NCBI RefSeq assembly: GCF_000211815.1
Contig: NZ_GL890815.1
Span: 1-64,000, forward strand
Source of the DNA: Moorena producens 3L
Lineage (GTDB): Bacteria; Cyanobacteriota; Cyanobacteriia; Cyanobacteriales; Coleofasciculaceae
Length of the DNA: 64,000 bases
Direction of reading: 5' to 3'
In this document: positions 33,000 through 43,222 of the stretch, piece after piece
How positions within the stretch are numbered: the stretch's first letter is position 1
How the letters are laid out: each line of letters opens with the position of its first letter
Program-made: the position numbers and the translations under genes
Notes under the pieces: generated by a model
Databases searched by the model: none
Seen by the model: only the letters and a program-made list of their open reading frames with translations
Told to the model about the DNA's origin: nothing

Positions 33000-34292
33000 C
33001 TATACCCGATCTTCTAACAGGCATCCCTGCTTTGCTAATAGTGCTGTACCATAAGCAGCCGCTGTGTGAAGGGATGTCAACATCGGTACCATGAGCTGAC
33101 GCTCTCGAATCCTTGTCCAGGTAGGATTTTTGGCACCACCACCAGCAGTATAGACACCGGTTAAGGGACTTGCTCCGAGCTGTTGCAACAAGCTATATCC
33201 CCTAGCTTCAATTCGCGCTATGCTTTCGAGCATTCCTTGGAGAAATTCCACGGAATTATCGGGTTTGGGTTCCAATCTTGGCCGGAGATCAGGGTCATTA
33301 ATGGGAAAGCGATCGCCTGGTCTAAGTAAGGGATAATAATCCAAGGCACTTTCTTGCTCCGGGTCGATTTGAGAGCTGAGACTTTCTAATTCTCTGTCAC
33401 TGAAAAAGTGGCGTAGTACTGCTCCACCCGTGTTGGATGCGCCACCGGTAAGCCATAAATTTCCCAATCGATGACTGTAAATCCCAAATTTGGCGTCTTC
33501 TAGAGGAGTGGTACTCAATAGTTTCAATACCACGGTAGACCCAAGGGAGGTTACCGCTTCACCTGGTTGTTTGGCACCACTAGCGATAAATGCGGCAATA
33601 CTATCGGTGGTACCTGTACAGACTAGACAATCTGGTGATAATCCCAAGCCGTGAGCTACCTCAGGGGTTACAACTCCTACTGGTGTACCGGGAGCCAAGA
33701 CGTTGGGTAGCATGGGTGACACCGGTAGCTGTTTGAGCCAGTCAGGATAGCAAAGATTTTCAGGATTATAACCGAGCTTTAAGGCATTGTGATCATCACT
33801 TATGCCTAGTTTTCCATGCAATAGAAAGGCTAACCAGTCCGCTTGATGGAGGAAGTATAGGGGATTAGTTTCAGCAGAGCTTTTGCTGATCAGATCTGTA
33901 CAGTCATACCACCAGAGAAGTTTGGCAAGGCTGGAGGTAGCACTTAAAACGACATGGTTGGGAGGAGCAATGGTTCTAAGTTGTTCCATCACAGCTACTC
34001 CTCGTGGATCGTTGTAAAGGATGGGTGCATCTACAGGTTGACCGATGCGATCGCATAACAAAACTGTTGCGGAGGTGCCATTAATTGCGATCGCATTAAT
34101 TTCACCCTTGATTGACTGGGGAATTTGCTCAATCAGGGAAAATAATACCTTCTGCCAGTGTGTTGCGGTATCGATGGTGATGGCTTGGATTGGAAAGGGA
34201 TATTGAGTCTCGGCAAAGATAGTACCAACAGAGTCGATCACTACTGCCCGTGCGCCAGAGGTTCCGAAATCGATGCCTAGATAGACAGTCAT
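33000..34292 (-). CDS. FGGY-family sugar kinase, SePSK-like
   Basis: A 430-aa carbohydrate kinase of the ribulokinase/xylulokinase superfamily. N-terminal phosphate motif LGIDFGTSGARAVVIDS; adenosine motif CTGTTDSIAAF and GGGAKN; catalytic Asp probably in CTGTTD. The short length and the GTSGARA motif match the cyanobacterial/plant SePSK-AtXK1 branch, described as acting on D-ribulose or D-xylulose. The exact substrate is not shown by sequence. It is convergent with psaK. Confidence 0.88.
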   Translation of the reverse strand: MTVYLGIDFGTSGARAVVIDSVGTIFAETQYPFPIQAITIDTATHWQKVLFSLIEQIPQSIKGEINAIAINGTSATVLLCDRIGQPVDAPILYNDPRGVAVMEQLRTIAPPNHVVLSATSSLAKLLWWYDCTDLISKSSAETNPLYFLHQADWLAFLLHGKLGISDDHNALKLGYNPENLCYPDWLKQLPVSPMLPNVLAPGTPVGVVTPEVAHGLGLSPDCLVCTGTTDSIAAFIASGAKQPGEAVTSLGSTVVLKLLSTTPLEDAKFGIYSHRLGNLWLTGGASNTGGAVLRHFFSDRELESLSSQIDPEQESALDYYPLLRPGDRFPINDPDLRPRLEPKPDNSVEFLQGMLESIARIEARGYSLLQQLGASPLTGVYTAGGGAKNPTWTRIRERQLMVPMLTSLHTAAAYGTALLAKQGCLLEDRV

Positions 34293-34395
34293 TAGGGATT
34301 AGGGATTAGGGAATTTAGAATGTAGAATTTAGAATATTAGAATTTGGAATTTTACCTCATTCTACATTCTGCATTCTACATTCTGCATTCCACCT
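34293..34395. repeat. Short AT-rich repeats between kinase and xisI
   Basis: Three copies of GGGATTA followed by 'tagaatgtagaattt' repeats and, near 34360-34390, the inverse 'cattctacattctgcattc' repeats, giving a foldable dyad. Confidence 0.7.
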
Positions 34396-34734
34396 TTAGC
34401 CTACTGCAAAACCTGTATATTGTCTTACTTGAGGATGGCGGAAACCAAGTACAATATCGTTTGCGGGAATACCTGCTTCCAGTAAATCGGTAGCAATCCC
34501 CTCTTCCGTATCATCGTATTGAATCCAGATTTTGTCACCAATTAAATCTAGGTGAATGGGTGTAGCGTGTAGGTACTGGTCATCATTCCAACCTATGTCT
34601 AATACTAAATAGTGTCCTCGCTGATCATCGAAAAGCACTTTAGAGTCATAGCTGTCAGGTAGGGAAGCACGATACTCAGCGTGTTCCATTAATACTTTTT
34701 TGATGATGTCTTGGTAGTTTAATCTGGTATCCAT
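34396..34734 (-). CDS. xisI: XisI family protein
   Basis: A 112-aa protein of the XisI family, first named as a factor for fdxN-element excision in Anabaena. The block GHYLVLDIGWNDDQYLHATP and the end FRHPQVRQYTGFAVG are typical. It overlaps xisH by 16 bp and is surely co-translated with it. Such pairs are scattered in many copies in filamentous cyanobacteria without an excised element, so a nuclease-plus-partner or defence role is possible. Confidence 0.92.
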   Translation of the reverse strand: MDTRLNYQDIIKKVLMEHAEYRASLPDSYDSKVLFDDQRGHYLVLDIGWNDDQYLHATPIHLDLIGDKIWIQYDDTEEGIATDLLEAGIPANDIVLGFRHPQVRQYTGFAVG

Positions 34735-35138
34735 TGAATCAGCGTTTCACTATCGTGATCAAAAACAATTAATTTAATAATTTGGTTCCTTAGCAATACC
34801 TTTCCCAATTCTATGGTAAACACGTTTTTAAAGGTCAGTCTAGAAACGGCAAGATAAAGACAGCGCTCTACACCCATTTCATCCAGGACTTGACGATACA
34901 GGATATACTGCCCTAAAGCCTGCTCTAAATCTTTTACATCAGACTTTCCTACAAAACTCTTGACTTCAACAACAATTTTTTGTATTCCTTTTTCAGCACT
35001 AATTAGACGTTCCGCACCAAGATCAGCAGATAAGCGTTTGTGGCCTATCTGTAGGGGAAATGGATCATGGGTAATTGTCCAGCCATCCTTTTGTAAGGCA
35101 CGCTTAACCGTATTGTGGTATATGTCTCGCCTTGCCAT
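34719..35138 (-). CDS. xisH: XisH family protein, PD-(D/E)xK nuclease-like
   Basis: A 139-aa XisH protein. The restriction-endonuclease-like core is visible: Asp in RLSADLGAERL and E-x-K in IVVEVKSFVG, followed by Gln in LEQALGQY. It is upstream of and overlaps xisI. No nitrogen-fixation element or direct repeats marking an excision site were seen nearby. Confidence 0.93.
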   Translation of the reverse strand: MARRDIYHNTVKRALQKDGWTITHDPFPLQIGHKRLSADLGAERLISAEKGIQKIVVEVKSFVGKSDVKDLEQALGQYILYRQVLDEMGVERCLYLAVSRLTFKNVFTIELGKVLLRNQIIKLIVFDHDSETLIQWIPD

Positions 35139-35246
35139 CTCAATCTCTTCCCTCTAGCATCATCCTCAACTAGGATGGAAACTCAAATAGCGATCGCATC
35201 AGAAAAGCCATCCCTGAAACATGCCCTATAACTGACCCACTAAGCA

Positions 35247-38231
35247 CTAAGCACTTAGCAGTCCTTCCTGTCGCGGGTACTCCTGCAAAACCTCCTTCAA
35301 ATACTGCCCTGTATAGGAATTAGGATGCTCTGCTACCTCCTCTGGTGTTCCAGAGGCAATTACTTCTCCCCCTTTATCCCCACCTTCTGGTCCTAAGTCT
35401 ATTACCCAATCAGCACAGCGAATCACATCTAAATTGTGTTCAATCACCAAAACAGAATTTCCTTTATCTACCAACCGCTGCAATACATTTAACAAGTGAT
35501 GAACATCATAAAATGACAATCCTGTTGTCGGTTCATCGATTAAATACAATGTCTTTCCCGTTGCCCGACGTGACAATTCTGTTGCCAACTTCACCCGCTG
35601 TGCTTCTCCACCAGATAATGTCGGTGCTGGTTGCCCTAAGTGAATATATCCTAACCCCACATCTACTAAGGTTTGTAACCGAGATGCTGCTCTTGGAATA
35701 TTCTTAAATACCTCCAACGCTTCTTCCACTGGCATATTTAAAATATCAGCAATGGAATATCCTTTATACTTCACTTGCAACGTTTCTCTATTATATCTCG
35801 CTCCCTTACAAACATCGCATTGTACATAGACATCGGGCAAAAAGTTCATCTCAATGATATTCACCCCCTGTCCCGAACAAGCTTCGCAACGTCCTCCTTT
35901 GACATTAAATGAAAATTGGCCTGGCTTGTAACCTCTAGCTTTAGCTTCAATAGTTTTAGAAAATACCTCTCGAATGGTATCAAATACTCCTGTATAGGTA
36001 GCAGTATTAGACCGAGGAGTGCGACCAATGGGAGATTGATCGATTACGATTGCTTTATTAATAGCGTTGAGTCCCTCAACTTGATCCAATTGTTTGGGAA
36101 AGGGTACTTTACGAGTCAGATGATGTTGTAATGCTGGGTAAAGTAATTCGTTTACTAACGTAGATTTACCAGAACCAGATACACCTGTAATGCTGACTAA
36201 TTTCCCTAGTGGTATCTCTACTTCAATGTGTTTGAGATTGTTACGATGAGCATTTTTAATCACAAATGAACGACCATTTCCCTCTCGACGTTGACTAGGA
36301 GTTTCAATTACTTGGCGTTTTGATAAATACGCTCCCGTCAGGGAATTTTCACTTTTTATTATAGTTTCTAAATCCCCTTGAGCAACAATTTCTCCCCCAT
36401 GAATTCCAGCTTTCGGACCAATATCGACAATATGATCGGCAGTGCGAATGGTTTCTTCATCATGTTCTACAACAATCAAGGTATTCCCCAAATCTCGCAA
36501 TTTGATCAGGGTAGTGAGTAACCGTCCATTATCTCTTTGGTGCAATCCAATACTCGGTTCATCTAATACATACAAAACTCCAGTCAAGCCTGCTCCAATC
36601 TGAGTCGCTAGGCGAATCCGTTGAGCTTCTCCACCAGAAAGGGTCATGGCTGGACGGTCAAGGGTAAGATAATCTAATCCTACATCAAGCAGAAATTGTA
36701 ATCGGGCTTTAATTTCTTTGAGGGCAAGGTCACCAATTTGAGCTTGGCGGGGGGAGAGTTGTAAGTTATCAATCCGTTGACGACATTGGCGAATTGAGAC
36801 ACTAGTTAAATCATCAATATGATATTGTCCTAACCGCACCGATAGTGCTTCTGGTTTGAGCCGTTTACCATGACACTCTGGACAGGGTTGATAAATTAAA
36901 TACTGCTCTAGTTTGTGTTTTGATGCTTCAGAGCTAGTGTCTTTGTACTGTTTTTCGAGGATCGGGATAATGCCAGCATAGCGCTTGTAGTACCCTTTTT
37001 CTTTGCCATAAGCAGAATTATTTTGAATGTAGATTTTTTCGTCGGTGCCGTAGAGCAGGATGTCTTGTTGTTCAGAGGTTAGCTGATTCCAGGGAGTTTG
37101 GATTTCAAAACCATAGGCTTGTCCTACGCTATAGAGTAGGGAGATGTAGTAGGTGTTGTCTTTTTCTGACCAGGGGGCAATAGCACTATATAAGGGTTGA
37201 GTAGGGTCAGGTACTACTAGTTCTGGAGAAAAGGTTTGTAAATTACCGATACCGTGACAAAATGGACAAGCGCCGTAGGGGGAGTTAAAGGAAAATAATC
37301 GGGGAGATAATTCTTCCATTACTGCCCCATGTTCTGGGCAAGCAAAGTTTTCTGAAAAGACGATTTCTTGGGGAAGGTCTTGGTCAGATGAACTACCCTT
37401 TTTGCGAGCCGTACGTTTATAATTATGATCAGATTTGACCTCTGCTGGCTGTGCTGATGTATTATCTAAAACTTGGATAACTGCAATTCCAGTAGAACGT
37501 TTTAGGCAAGTAGCAAGGGAATCGGTAATCCGTTCTTGAATACTAGGCTTTTTGATGAGACGGTCAACCACCACTTCAATGTTGTGGGTATAATTTTTAT
37601 CCAATTCGATGGTATCGGAGAGGTCAAAGGTTTCACCATCGACTCTGACTCGCACAAATCCTTCGGTGGCTAAGCTGGATAATAGTTTCTTGTGAGTGCC
37701 TTTTTTGCCTCGGATAACGGGAGCCAGGATATGGAAGCGAGTCCGGTCAGGGAGTTCCATAATGCGATCGCACATCTGGTCGATGGTCTGGGGAGCAATA
37801 TTGCGATCGCATCGGGGACAATAGGGTTCACCAGCCCTTCCAAACAGTAATCGCAGGTAATCGTAAATCTCTGTAACTGTACCAACGGTGGAACGGGGGT
37901 TATGGGATGTAGATTTCTGGTCAATGGAGATAGCGGGGCTTAAGCCTTCGATGGCATCCACATCCGGTTTATCCAGTTGTCCCAGGAATTGACGAGCATA
38001 GGCACTAAGGGATTCTACATAACGGCGTTGTCCTTCCGCAAAGATAGTGTCGAATGCCAGGGAGGATTTGCCGGAACCGGAAACACCAGTAAAGACAATA
38101 ATGCGATCGCGTGGCAGTTCCAGATCAATATTTTTCAGGTTATGCTGTCTAGCCCCCCGAATCCGAATGGTGTTTTGAGCAGAGTTAGGGGTGTGGTCTT
38201 GGGTGTGGTTGGGGTTAGAGGATTTTGGCAT
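35247..38231 (-). CDS. uvrA: UvrA, excinuclease ABC subunit A
   Basis: A 994-aa damage-recognition ATPase of nucleotide excision repair. Two ABC modules are present: Walker A GVSGSGKSS (N-terminal) and GVSGSGKST (C-terminal), signature motifs LSGGEAQRI and LSGGEAQRV, and zinc-finger pairs CPRC, CPFC and CEAC/CDVC. The start is placed at ATG 38231 (MPKSSNPNH); an upstream TTG would add 10 residues and place the AAGGAG sequence inside the gene. The length is normal. Confidence 0.97.
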   Translation of the reverse strand: MPKSSNPNHTQDHTPNSAQNTIRIRGARQHNLKNIDLELPRDRIIVFTGVSGSGKSSLAFDTIFAEGQRRYVESLSAYARQFLGQLDKPDVDAIEGLSPAISIDQKSTSHNPRSTVGTVTEIYDYLRLLFGRAGEPYCPRCDRNIAPQTIDQMCDRIMELPDRTRFHILAPVIRGKKGTHKKLLSSLATEGFVRVRVDGETFDLSDTIELDKNYTHNIEVVVDRLIKKPSIQERITDSLATCLKRSTGIAVIQVLDNTSAQPAEVKSDHNYKRTARKKGSSSDQDLPQEIVFSENFACPEHGAVMEELSPRLFSFNSPYGACPFCHGIGNLQTFSPELVVPDPTQPLYSAIAPWSEKDNTYYISLLYSVGQAYGFEIQTPWNQLTSEQQDILLYGTDEKIYIQNNSAYGKEKGYYKRYAGIIPILEKQYKDTSSEASKHKLEQYLIYQPCPECHGKRLKPEALSVRLGQYHIDDLTSVSIRQCRQRIDNLQLSPRQAQIGDLALKEIKARLQFLLDVGLDYLTLDRPAMTLSGGEAQRIRLATQIGAGLTGVLYVLDEPSIGLHQRDNGRLLTTLIKLRDLGNTLIVVEHDEETIRTADHIVDIGPKAGIHGGEIVAQGDLETIIKSENSLTGAYLSKRQVIETPSQRREGNGRSFVIKNAHRNNLKHIEVEIPLGKLVSITGVSGSGKSTLVNELLYPALQHHLTRKVPFPKQLDQVEGLNAINKAIVIDQSPIGRTPRSNTATYTGVFDTIREVFSKTIEAKARGYKPGQFSFNVKGGRCEACSGQGVNIIEMNFLPDVYVQCDVCKGARYNRETLQVKYKGYSIADILNMPVEEALEVFKNIPRAASRLQTLVDVGLGYIHLGQPAPTLSGGEAQRVKLATELSRRATGKTLYLIDEPTTGLSFYDVHHLLNVLQRLVDKGNSVLVIEHNLDVIRCADWVIDLGPEGGDKGGEVIASGTPEEVAEHPNSYTGQYLKEVLQEYPRQEGLLSA

Positions 38232-38561
38232 GACCGACAGCGGCTTTAAACTCCTTAACAATAGTAGCGCTATCCGTTCCTATAGTAATGTTAAACCTAA
38301 GCATTCAGACCTTTGCCGAACGCCCTCTAGCTTTCAGCTTGAGCGATCGCAGATTGAAATTGTATAGTTTTTGTATAGTTTTCAGTAAACTTGAAACACT
38401 CCAAACCCCACTCCCGAGCTCCTGAGCCCCCCTGCACCCTTGCCGATTCAATCTATAAATTAGATGCACCCGCAGCTTAGCCATTACCCGAGAATAGATC
38501 CCCGTGAAGGGATATTATAGTTACTTAAACCGACATGATCTAACCATTACCTCTAAGTCAA
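38232..38561. other. Divergent intergenic region between uvrA and a K+ channel gene
   Basis: Holds one HIP1-like octamer (GAGCGATCGCAG, 38341) and no gene. Promoters for both divergent genes are expected here; no LexA-type box was recognised. Confidence 0.55.
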
Positions 38562-39599
38562 ATGATCTTACTATGGAATCGAAAATTCTGGAATTTTTTG
38601 CGCAGTGAAAACCTTGATAAAGTAATGATTATTATTATAATAATTATTACTATTAACACCATCACTATATCATGGCTGGAACCAGATATCTCAAAAGCAG
38701 ATGCTTTCTGGTGGAGCATCGTCACCCTAACAACTGTTGGCTATGGTGATATCACACCTGTCACAGTTGGTGGTCGCTTTATTGCTATTCTCGATATGTT
38801 TGTGGGGATTGGATTCTTAGCCATCTTCACCGCTACCCTCGCTGGTATTTTTGTCGATCAAAAAATTAAAAATGATCTAGGTATGGGGTCTTATAAATTT
38901 AACAATCACTTGATTATTTCCGAATGGAATTCTAGAGCACAATTTATTATAAATGAGTTGCGAAAGTTTCCTAAAACTCAAGATGATAAAATTATTTTAA
39001 TTGCCAATATAGACCGGAAGCCTATCGAAGACAATAATTTGTTTTTTATTAAGGGCAACGTATGTGATGAAACCTTGAATCGAGCCAACTTGATCCAGGC
39101 TAGAACTGTTATAATTTTAGGGGATGACAGCATAGATGAAACAGCTCGCGACGCCAAAGTTATACTATCTACCCTGACAGTAGAAAGTATTAATCCCAAC
39201 GCTTACACAGTTGTGGAGCTGGTAGATGAAACTCATGTTAAATCCTGTCAGCGGGCTAAGGTTGACGAAATAATCGTTAGCAGTGAGTTAAGTAGCATGC
39301 TCATTTCCCAAGCTGCTCTTAACCATGGAATTACCAAAGTTGTCTCTGAAATATTAAGTACTCAAAGTGGCAACAAGCTTTATAAAATTGCGATACCTGA
39401 ATCTCGGGTGGGTAGTTCCTTTATGGAAGTATTTACGTATATGAAGCAAGCCTATCAAAGTATTGTCCTAGCAGTACAAAAAGGAATTGAAGGAGATGTT
39501 ATCTCCAATCCACCGACAGATTATAAACTTGAGAATGGTGACTATTTAATTGTCGTTGCTCAAGATGAACCACGACCGCTACAGAAATCTTCAACGTAA
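38562..39599 (+). CDS. Two-TM potassium channel with RCK domain
   Basis: A 345-aa channel. First helix at about 22-37 (MIIIIIIIITINTITIS), pore with canonical filter TTVGYGDITP at about 60, second helix FIAILDMFVGIGFLAIFTATLAG (quoted in part: FVGIGFLAIFTA). From residue 105 an RCK (TrkA-N/TrkA-C) domain follows; its Rossmann glycines are replaced (IISEWNSRAQF), so it may bind something other than NAD. It resembles MthK/SynK-type channels. The AT-rich run coding for the Ile track is striking. Confidence 0.92.
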   Translation: MILLWNRKFWNFLRSENLDKVMIIIIIIITINTITISWLEPDISKADAFWWSIVTLTTVGYGDITPVTVGGRFIAILDMFVGIGFLAIFTATLAGIFVDQKIKNDLGMGSYKFNNHLIISEWNSRAQFIINELRKFPKTQDDKIILIANIDRKPIEDNNLFFIKGNVCDETLNRANLIQARTVIILGDDSIDETARDAKVILSTLTVESINPNAYTVVELVDETHVKSCQRAKVDEIIVSSELSSMLISQAALNHGITKVVSEILSTQSGNKLYKIAIPESRVGSSFMEVFTYMKQAYQSIVLAVQKGIEGDVISNPPTDYKLENGDYLIVVAQDEPRPLQKSST

Positions 39600-40250
39600 G
39601 TGTGATATGTCACCTGTAATGTGTTAATTAACCATTGTAAATGGTTAATTTTAAATGGTTAATTTTAATTAAATTAACGAACACCCTTCCAGCATAAGTA
39701 GTCAACCCTAGATAATATCACGTCATGAGACAAGGCTGAGAGAGGCGGAAAATTATCAGTAAATTATCAGCAAATTTTCAGCCTCTATTCAGCAACAATT
39801 AAACCAAGAAACCAATAATTCTAGTCAAGCTACTAACCTAGGATTAACCACTTGATACGGTGCCAGCAAAATCAGTTTTGAACACTAAGTTTTGAACACT
39901 TAGCTGATTAACTCTACGGTAAGCATTCAGCTATCAGCCGTCAGTCGTCAGCTAATCAACGGTCGGTAGTAAACAAGCTGGGGCTGCTGATACGGCTGCT
40001 TGAAAATCCCTGCTTGTTTTACTCATCCAACCCCGAGCAGTTAAAGCATCTAATAGCTGTTCGCGTAGCGTGGCCATTCGCGTAGCGTGGCCAACGGCCA
40101 AGGCCTTTAGCTGTTCGCGTAGCGTGCGCGTAGCGCATTAGCTGATAGCTGAATACTTACACTCTACGGATAATGATGTAGCTGTATAGATAGTTGAGCA
40201 ACACACTCATTGACAAATCTACCATATTGATCTCATTGATCAGAATCACC
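39600..40250. other. Repeat-rich intergenic region
   Basis: No gene. 'aaatggttaatttt' repeats at 39630-39670, 'cagctatcagccgtcag' at 39925, and at 40055-40140 a cluster of GTTCGCGTAGCGTGGCC repeats alternating with a GGCCAACGGCCAAGGCC palindrome. Confidence 0.75.
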
Positions 40251-41063
40251 ATGAAGCATTCAATTATTAAATCACTCAAAATCGTGACCATGGTTACGGT
40301 AACCTCTACACTAGCCATGGCATCTAGGGCAACAGCAGCCACCCTTAAGGTGACAATTGAAAGCCTGGCACCGGAAAACGGCACGTTATTGACTCCAGTC
40401 TGGGTTGGTTTTCATAATGGTTTGTTTGATATTTATGATCGGGGTGAGGCAGCTTCACCAGGACTTGAGCGGATTGCAGAGGATGGCAATGCAGCAGTGC
40501 TTAGTCAAGAGTTTTTTGCTAGTGGTGCGGGTTCAGTTGATGGGGTAATTCCTGGTCCAAATGGTCCAGTTGCTTCTGGGGATATTGCCCAAGCCACATT
40601 TACTGTAGATTCTACTAGCCGTTACTTCAGCTACGCAGCAATGATTCTTCCCAGTAATGATGCTTTCATTGCTAATGGCAACCCCTTGGCTTTTGAGATT
40701 TTTGATGAAGAAGGTAATTTCACTGGAGCTGACTTTACCGTTCTCGGTTCTCAAGTTCTGGATGCAGGTACGGAAGTTAACGACGAGCAGCAGACGACTA
40801 CTGCCTTCTTCGGTCAAACTATTCCTGATACCGGTACACCAGAAAACGGAGTTGTCACCCTGCATCCAGGTTTTATCCCAGGTGGACCGATTTTATCAAC
40901 TGAGACATTTGCTCAAGGTGACTTCACAGTGGATGGCTACCAGATAGCACGTATTAAAGTCGAGAAAGTGCCAGAATCTTCTACTACTGGAGGATTACTT
41001 GCTATCGGTGGGTTGTTATGGCTGGGTAGCCGCTGGCGTCAGAGTCTTAACAGATTCGCGTAA
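40251..41063 (+). CDS. Spondin-domain exported protein with PEP-CTERM anchor
   Basis: A 270-aa secreted protein. ATG 40251 (MKHSIIKSL) gives a good signal peptide ending near SRATA-A; the open frame upstream to 40194 is not needed. Residues 30-215 are a spondin N domain (LAPENGTLLTPVWVGFH, GLERIAEDGN, SYAAMILPSNDAF). The C-terminus VPESSTTGGLLAIGGLLWLG followed by RWRQ is a PEP-CTERM sorting signal, for processing by an exosortase and surface or matrix display. A terminator follows. Confidence 0.88.
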   Translation: MKHSIIKSLKIVTMVTVTSTLAMASRATAATLKVTIESLAPENGTLLTPVWVGFHNGLFDIYDRGEAASPGLERIAEDGNAAVLSQEFFASGAGSVDGVIPGPNGPVASGDIAQATFTVDSTSRYFSYAAMILPSNDAFIANGNPLAFEIFDEEGNFTGADFTVLGSQVLDAGTEVNDEQQTTTAFFGQTIPDTGTPENGVVTLHPGFIPGGPILSTETFAQGDFTVDGYQIARIKVEKVPESSTTGGLLAIGGLLWLGSRWRQSLNRFA

Positions 41064-41157
41064 ATCCCTTTGGCAATTGACCATTGAAAATTTTCAATTT
41101 TCCCTTCTTGATTAACAACAGTATAAAAATAACTAGTTCACTAGACTCAAGATACAT

Positions 41158-41208
41158 GCGATCGCTTACATGTCAGGCTTGACTTGGCATAGTGCGATCG
41201 CTTTTTTT
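41158..41208 (+). terminator. Terminator built from two HIP1 octamers
   Basis: Two GCGATCGC palindromes (41158-41165, 41194-41201) can pair with each other and are followed by seven T. It probably ends the spondin-domain gene. Confidence 0.65.
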
Positions 41209-41446
41209 AGACCAGTCTAGGGAAACTCAACAACTCAACACTGACACGGCATCAATATTTCCCGCTGTTGTTGACGACACCCGACACCCGACACCCGACA
41301 CCCGACACCCGACACCCGACACCCGACACCCGACTCCCTACTCCCTACTCCCTACTCCCTACTCCCTACTCCCGACCCCTTGACCAACCGCAAAGTTCAA
41401 GAGATAATTTTCTTGTAATTATTTAACAAATCTTAAAATACTAACC
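41209..41446. repeat. Two adjoining heptamer microsatellites
   Basis: (acccgac)n at about 41275-41334 (eight or more copies) runs directly into (ctcccta)n at about 41334-41375. The second is the complement of the gggagta family. The remainder is the leader of the ABC1 kinase gene. Confidence 0.9.
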
Positions 41447-43222
41447 TTGCAGTACGAGCCAAGAACCATTTCTGACTACTACCGCCAGCGTTCTCGGCTA
41501 GTCTGGGGGCGCAGGATAGCTTTAGTAGGGGCACTGATTACCTTTAGCATCAGGCTAGCGTGGGATTTCGTCACCGGTAGCCTTACCCAAAATCAGCCTC
41601 AACGAGCCTGGGAATTTCGCGAAAAGCTGACTGAACTTGGTCCAACCTTCATTAAATTGGGACAAATCCTTTCCTGTCGTCCGGATATTGTTCCTCCTAT
41701 TTATTTAGAGGAACTCACTAAATTACAAGACCAATTACCTCCTTTCCCTAATCACATTGCCTATCAGTTAATTCAAGAAGAATTAGGGGATAACTATAAC
41801 AACATCTATGGCTCACTGAGCGACAAACCCGTAGCTGCTGCTTCCCTAGGACAAGTGTACAAAGGGACACTCAAAACTGGTGAAATGGTAGCAGTAAAGG
41901 TGCAACGCCCTGGTCTGGTAGAGTGTATTTCCCTAGATATCTATATCCTGCGGAAAATAGCAGCATGGGCGCAAGAATCAATATCCTTTGTTCACAGCGA
42001 CCTAGTAGCACTTATCGACGAACTAGCTATTTGCTTGTTTGAAGAAATGGACTATACCCAGGAAGGTCGCAATGCGGAAAGATTTGCCCAACTTTACGGT
42101 GACATTAATAATATCGCTGTACCACGTATATACTGGCAATACTCGGGGCGGCGGGTGTTAACCATGGAGTGGATCACTGGGACTAAATTGACGGAACTAG
42201 AAACCATTAAAGCCCAGGGATTAGACCCGAATACCCTGATTGATGTGGGATTTCAGTGTTGCTTGCGGCAACTTTTAGAAGAAGGTTACTTCCATGCTGA
42301 CCCTCACCCTGGCAATTTATTGGCTACCCCTGATGGGAAATTGGCTTATCTTGACTTTGGCATGATGAGCTCAGTAGAACCGTCTTATCGGTATCGGTTA
42401 CTCGAATCCGTTGTCCATATGATTACTGGTGATTTTGAAGGTTTAGCACAAGACTATAAGAAACTCGACTTTTTGCCACCGGAGACAGATGTGACCTCGC
42501 TGATTCCTGAACTCACTGATATTTTTGGTGGGGTGATGGAAGCTACTGTGTCAACATTCGGCTTTAATCGTATTATTCGGAAGCTATCCCCGTTACTTTA
42601 TAAATATCCATTTAAATTACCCACTTACTACCTCCTGATTTTCCGCAGTGCCGCTACCTTAGAAGGGATAGCAATTAAGCTCAATCCTAATTTTCAGCCC
42701 TTCAATCAAACGTATCCCTATGTTGCTCAACGGCTGTTAACGGATTCATCCCCTGAATTAAGGACTTGTTTACAGGAGATTGTCTATCAGGATGATGAAA
42801 TTCAATGGCATGTTTTGGAGGAGTTATTAGGTCAGGTGCGCACCAGTAGGAAGTTTGATATTAGTGCGCTCTTACACCAGGGTTTAGAATTTCTCTACTC
42901 CGAGCAAGGGAGTATATTGCGTAATGCTCTGGTTGAAGAGATGGTTACCAGTTTAGAGAATCTCTCATACAAGACTCTTGGCCAGATAACTGCATCGGTG
43001 GGCTTGGCGGTTAATGTAACTGGAAAATTAGAGTCTCCTAACCTGGAGCGGATGGAAAAGATTGGGGCTATGATTATTGAATCCTCTAGGTTTGACCTAG
43101 AATCGGTACCGAAGATGCTGGAACTTTTGTTAAAGCAGGAAACTCAACGGCTAGGTCAACAAATTGCTTCCGAAATTGCCAGGCGAATGTTTCGCTTGAG
43201 CGAAGAATCCCCGTCCTTATAG
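41447..43222 (+). CDS. ABC1/UbiB-family atypical kinase
   Basis: A 591-aa membrane-associated kinase-like protein of the ABC1K family, linked to quinone and prenyl-lipid metabolism in cyanobacteria and plastids. Family motifs: KLGQ in FIKLGQILS, the Ala-rich loop PVAAASLGQVY, Lys in MVAVKVQRP, HADPHPGNLL and LDFGM. The start is TTG at 41447 (MQYEPRTISDYY) without a clear ribosome site. Hydrophobic helices near residues 25-43 may contact the membrane. It overlaps the opposing gene by 6 bp. Confidence 0.92.
   Translation: MQYEPRTISDYYRQRSRLVWGRRIALVGALITFSIRLAWDFVTGSLTQNQPQRAWEFREKLTELGPTFIKLGQILSCRPDIVPPIYLEELTKLQDQLPPFPNHIAYQLIQEELGDNYNNIYGSLSDKPVAAASLGQVYKGTLKTGEMVAVKVQRPGLVECISLDIYILRKIAAWAQESISFVHSDLVALIDELAICLFEEMDYTQEGRNAERFAQLYGDINNIAVPRIYWQYSGRRVLTMEWITGTKLTELETIKAQGLDPNTLIDVGFQCCLRQLLEEGYFHADPHPGNLLATPDGKLAYLDFGMMSSVEPSYRYRLLESVVHMITGDFEGLAQDYKKLDFLPPETDVTSLIPELTDIFGGVMEATVSTFGFNRIIRKLSPLLYKYPFKLPTYYLLIFRSAATLEGIAIKLNPNFQPFNQTYPYVAQRLLTDSSPELRTCLQEIVYQDDEIQWHVLEELLGQVRTSRKFDISALLHQGLEFLYSEQGSILRNALVEEMVTSLENLSYKTLGQITASVGLAVNVTGKLESPNLERMEKIGAMIIESSRFDLESVPKMLELLLKQETQRLGQQIASEIARRMFRLSEESPSL

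Noticed and set aside
34396..35138. xisH/xisI as proof of an nif or fdxN excision element
   Set aside because: Such pairs are common without an element, and no recombinase or flanking direct repeats were seen.
41192..41383. 63-codon ORF with TRHPTPD repeats
   Set aside because: It reads through two heptamer microsatellites and has no ribosome site.
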